Below, piece after piece: positions 61,323 through 64,000 of a stretch of 64,000 bases of DNA. The notes beneath the pieces were generated by a model. That model did not search any database and was not told the origin of the DNA. It worked only from the letters and a program-made list of their open reading frames with translations. Source of the stretch: Sphingomonas sp. SCN 67-18 (lineage in GTDB: Bacteria > Pseudomonadota > Alphaproteobacteria > Sphingomonadales > Sphingomonadaceae); assembly GCF_001724715.1 (NCBI RefSeq), contig NZ_MEFG01000014.1, forward strand, positions 103,316-167,315, given 5' to 3'. The number at the start of each line of letters is the position of its first letter. The first letter of the stretch is position 1. A program made the translations under genes and the position numbers.

Positions 61323-62090
61323 TCAGGACTGGCCCGGGCTCAGGTTCACCGCCGCATATTTGCCGCGCCGGTCCACCTCCAGCTCGAAATCGAGCCGGTC
61401 GCCTTCGTTCAGGTTCGTCATCCCGGCGCGCTCGACGGCGGAGATGTGGACGAACGCATCGGGCTGGCCGTCGTCGCGCTGAATGAAGCCGAAGCCCTTC
61501 ATCGCGTTGAAGAACTTCACCGTGCCGGAGGCTTTCTCGCCGGTAAGCTGACGCTGCGGGCCGCCGCGATCGCCGCCGCCGAAGCCGCCGCGCGCGCCGT
61601 CACGATCCCGCGGCGGACCACGGTCCGTCACCGGAAGCGGCTCGCCCTCGATCTTCAGGTCGGTCGCCGAGACGCGGCCGCCACGATCCACCAGCGTGAA
61701 TTCAAGCGGCTGGCCCTCGGCAAGGCCGGTCAGCCCCGCCTGCTCGACGGCGGAGATGTGGACGAACACGTCCTCGCCGCCATCGTCGCGCACGACGAAG
61801 CCGAAGCCCTTTTGCGCATTGAAGAATTTGACGACGCCCTTGCCTTCGCCGATCACCTGCGCCGGCATGCCGCCGCGCGGACCGCCGCCGCCACCGCCGC
61901 TGCGGAAACCGCCGCCAGCGCCGCCGCCAAAGCCGCCGCGATCACCGAAGCCGCCGCCGCCAAAGCTGTCGCCGCCGCCAAAGCGGCTGCCGCCACGGTC
62001 CGTGTTGTAGCCGTCGAAACTCTCGTCGCCGAAACTGTCCCGCTTGTCCCTGCCGCCGCGCTGCCCACGCCGTCCTCTGTCGAAACTCAT
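61323..62090 (-). CDS. Double cold-shock-domain protein with Gly/Arg-rich N-terminus
   Basis: A 255-residue protein with two cold-shock domains, residues about 80-145 ([26 protein letters not shown]) and 185-250 ([26 protein letters not shown]), each with RNP1 and RNP2 motifs. The first 75 residues are Gly/Arg/Phe-rich repeats (RGGF, FGGG) like RGG boxes. Such proteins bind single-stranded RNA or DNA and may act as RNA chaperones. The N-terminal region is low-complexity and probably disordered. Confidence 0.93.
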   Translation of the reverse strand: MSFDRGRRGQRGGRDKRDSFGDESFDGYNTDRGGSRFGGGDSFGGGGFGDRGGFGGGAGGGFRSGGGGGGPRGGMPAQVIGEGKGVVKFFNAQKGFGFVVRDDGGEDVFVHISAVEQAGLTGLAEGQPLEFTLVDRGGRVSATDLKIEGEPLPVTDRGPPRDRDGARGGFGGGDRGGPQRQLTGEKASGTVKFFNAMKGFGFIQRDDGQPDAFVHISAVERAGMTNLNEGDRLDFELEVDRRGKYAAVNLSPGQS

Positions 62091-62336
62091 GCCCTGTATT
62101 TCTTTCCCGGTTCGCTCATCTCAACGCCAGAGCTTGCGCGCCGAGCGATGGCCGCAAGTCCACCACCACGAAAACCGATAGTCGCGGCGATGATTCGTCA
62201 TAGCGAAAAAAAGGTCACGCCGCGAATGATTTCAGACGCCCGGCGCGCTAGACTGTCATTTTCCCGAAATGCTGTGGCCGGCGGCCCACAAAATGTACGC
62301 TTGCAGCGGCCGCCATGTCACGGCAATGACCTGCAA

Positions 62337-63143
62337 ATGGATGCGATTTTCACCCTGTTCGCCGACCCCGCCGTGTGGGCCGCCCTCATCACCCTGATCG
62401 TGATGGAGGTGGTGCTGGGCATCGACAATCTGGTGTTCATTTCCATCCTCTCCAACAAATTGCCGGTCGAGCAGCGGCAAAAAGCGCGGCGCATCGGCCT
62501 TGCGCTGGCGCTGATCATGCGGCTGCTGCTGCTGTCGATGATCGCGTGGATCGTCGGGCTGACCGCGCCGGTGTTCGATCTGGGCATCACCGGCCCGCTG
62601 GATTCGCACGGCGCGCCCTCCTTCGAGACCGCCTTTTCCTGGCGCGACCTGATTCTGGTCGCGGGCGGGCTGTTCCTGGTGTGGAAAGCCACCAAGGAAA
62701 TCCACCACAGCGTCGACAGCCGCCCGTCCGGCGACGTGCTGGACAAGAAAAGCGTCGCCGCGACCAATTTCGGATCGGCGATCGTCCAGATCATCCTGCT
62801 CGACATCGTCTTCTCGATCGATTCGATCCTGACCGCTGTCGGCATGACCGAACATCTGCCGGTGATGGTGATCGCGGTGGTCGTCGCGGTCGCGCTGATG
62901 CTGTTCGCGGCCGATCCGCTGGCCAATTTCATCAACGATAACCCCACGGTGGTCATGCTGGCGCTGGGCTTCCTGCTGATGATCGGCATGGTGCTGATCG
63001 CCGAAGGCTTCGGCGCGCATATTCCCAAGGGCTATATCTACGCCGCCATGGCCTTTTCCGCCGGGGTCGAGATGCTCAACATCTGGTCCAGGCGGGCCAA
63101 GGCGCGCGCGGCGCAGCAGGGCGGCGACACGCTAGGCCATTGA
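62337..63143 (+). CDS. TerC family integral membrane protein
   Basis: A 268-residue membrane protein with seven hydrophobic helices. The family motifs [15 protein letters not shown] near residue 25 and [17 protein letters not shown] near residue 160 carry the acidic residues of the predicted metal path. TerC/Alx proteins export manganese or accompany secreted metalloproteins. The longer open frame from 61446 runs antisense to the cold-shock gene and is rejected. Confidence 0.92.
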   Translation: MDAIFTLFADPAVWAALITLIVMEVVLGIDNLVFISILSNKLPVEQRQKARRIGLALALIMRLLLLSMIAWIVGLTAPVFDLGITGPLDSHGAPSFETAFSWRDLILVAGGLFLVWKATKEIHHSVDSRPSGDVLDKKSVAATNFGSAIVQIILLDIVFSIDSILTAVGMTEHLPVMVIAVVVAVALMLFAADPLANFINDNPTVVMLALGFLLMIGMVLIAEGFGAHIPKGYIYAAMAFSAGVEMLNIWSRRAKARAAQQGGDTLGH

Positions 63144-63174
63144 GCGTTCGGCGCCACGCGCCTATGCGTTGCCG

Positions 63175-63792
63175 ATGACCGTCCATTTCCATGAAGAAGA
63201 TCTGCCCGCCGGCGTGCTCGCCGACGGGCCCGTTGCCGTCGATACCGAAACGATGGGCCTCCAGCCCGGTCGCGACCGGCTCTGCCTCGTCCAGATATCG
63301 GACGGCGGCGGTGACGAGCATCTCGTCCGTTTCGGACCGGACAGCGATTATGCCGCGCCCAACCTGAAGGCCGTGCTGGCCGATCCCGCGCGGCTGAAGC
63401 TCTATCATTTCGCCCGGTTCGACCTGGCGTCGATCGCCGCCTATCTCCACGTCACGGCGGCGCCGGTCTATTGCACCAAGATCGCGTCGCGGCTGGTGCG
63501 CACCTATACCGACCGGCACGGGCTGAAGGAGCTGGTGCGCGAACTGATCGGCCAGGAAATCTCAAAGCAGCAGCAGTCTTCGGACTGGGGCGGCCCAACC
63601 CTTTCCGACGCGCAGAAGGATTATGCCGCGTCCGACGTGCGCTTCCTGCACGCGATGAAGGTGGAGCTGGACAAGCGGCTGCTGCGCGAGGGGCGGATGG
63701 AGCTGGCCCAGGCCTGTTTCGATTTCCTGCCGCACCGCGCCGCGCTGGACCTGGCCGGGTGGCCGGAGGTCGATATCTTCGCCCATGTCTGA
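63175..63792 (+). CDS. Ribonuclease D-like 3'-5' exonuclease
   Basis: A 205-residue DEDD exonuclease domain: AVDTETMGL (Exo I, D-E), KLYHFARFDLASIA (Exo II, D) and AQKDYAASDVRFLHAM (Exo III, D). It lacks the HRDC domains of full RNase D, so it is the short form found in alphaproteobacteria. It may act in tRNA 3' end processing. ATG 63175 is chosen; a TTG at 63169 would add two residues. It overlaps the lptC start. Confidence 0.92.
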   Translation: MTVHFHEEDLPAGVLADGPVAVDTETMGLQPGRDRLCLVQISDGGGDEHLVRFGPDSDYAAPNLKAVLADPARLKLYHFARFDLASIAAYLHVTAAPVYCTKIASRLVRTYTDRHGLKELVRELIGQEISKQQQSSDWGGPTLSDAQKDYAASDVRFLHAMKVELDKRLLREGRMELAQACFDFLPHRAALDLAGWPEVDIFAHV

Positions 63793-64000
63793 AATCGCTG
63801 ACCGGACGCGCAGCCAGCGCCAGCACTGGGCCGCGCCCGGCAGCAGCCACGACCGCGTCGTGCGGATCGCGCGGGTGGTGCTGCCCGCCGGCATCGGCAT
63901 CCTCGCCGCCTTCCTCGCCATCGCGCCGCTGACCATGGATGGCGACATCAGCTTCGTGCTGGCCAAGGACAAGGTGGAGATGGCGCGCGAGCGGATGCGC
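63785..64000 (+). CDS. lptC: LPS export protein LptC, N-terminal part
   Basis: The first 72 residues are in the window. They contain a basic N-terminus, one membrane helix (RVVLPAGIGILAAFLAIAPL) and the start of the periplasmic domain (ISFVLAKDKVEMARERM), matching alphaproteobacterial LptC/YrbK, which links LptBFG to LptA. It overlaps the RNase D-like gene by 8 bases, the usual gene order in this class. Truncated by the window end. Confidence 0.85.
   Translation, partial: MSEIADRTRSQRQHWAAPGSSHDRVVRIARVVLPAGIGILAAFLAIAPLTMDGDISFVLAKDKVEMARERMR

Noticed and set aside
61850-62090. GCCGCC-rich simple repeat as a possible repeat element
   Set aside because: It is the Gly/Arg-rich coding region of the cold-shock protein read on the opposite strand.
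1-64000. CRISPR arrays, insertion sequences, att sites, prophage or plasmid genes
   Set aside because: No direct-repeat arrays, transposase, integrase or phage motifs were seen on either strand.

Overview
The window is a high-GC alphaproteobacterial chromosome segment, most likely from a sphingomonad (Sphingomonas, Sphingobium, Novosphingobium or a relative). The evidence is the set of families and their arrangement: CarD, FdxA, an S4-domain protein and a SUV3-like helicase in one block; an alpha-type SspB; DUF3572; three large TonB-dependent receptors, one of them Oar-like; and many ATGA/GTGA stop-start overlaps. No rRNA, tRNA, CRISPR array, insertion sequence, integrase or phage gene was found. 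All assignments are from reading the sequence; no database search was possible.

Layout. 1-7027 is housekeeping: two GIN/DUF2807 envelope proteins, CarD, ferredoxin FdxA, S4 protein, helicase and an M23 peptidase. 7229-26457 is a catabolic island for aromatic amines and phenylacetates. In order it holds: a TonB receptor, a group II PLP decarboxylase, an aldehyde dehydrogenase, a LysR regulator divergent from a VanAB-like Rieske O-demethylase pair, a second TonB receptor, an operon of a DapA-family aldolase, HpaG-like FAH protein and HpaR, the divergent hpaF-hpaE pair, a LigAB-type extradiol dioxygenase, a divergent DODA/YgiD dioxygenase, and a periplasmic copper amine oxidase. 26464-34966 holds phosphate transport (PiT plus DUF47, run together with a NUDIX domain), MobA, a porin, PaiB, a DUF1428/VOC/SRPBCC operon, FumC and SspB. 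35042-38473 is hisB-hisH-hisA-hisF-hisE plus a HIT protein. 38564-48682 holds an APC permease, a PfkB kinase, an EI24 protein, a NatAB-like ABC exporter, a CYP153-like P450, a PEP-mutase/ICL-family protein and a LytTR two-component system. 49042-64000 holds an Oar-like receptor, an HD protein, a five-gene operon (DUF3572, HAD, RidA, GDPD, DUF482), a DivK-like regulator, L33, Dps, an ATP-dependent DNA ligase, a double cold-shock protein, TerC, an RNase D-like exonuclease and the start of LptC.

How the island may work (inference). Decarboxylation of an aromatic amino acid, periplasmic oxidation of the amine, oxidation of the aldehyde, O-demethylation if the ring carries a methoxy group, extradiol cleavage of homoprotocatechuate, then HpaE, HpaF, HpaG and a DapA-family hydratase-aldolase. 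No HpaBC ring hydroxylase is present, so substrates that already carry two ring oxygens (L-DOPA, dopamine, 3-methoxytyramine, homovanillate) fit better than tyrosine or tyramine. The strongest new signal is a 12-bp palindrome, TTAACATGTTAA. It occurs exactly three times, once with one mismatch and once with two, always between genes and always upstream of island genes. It is the probable operator of the HpaR encoded inside the island and ties most of these genes into one regulon.
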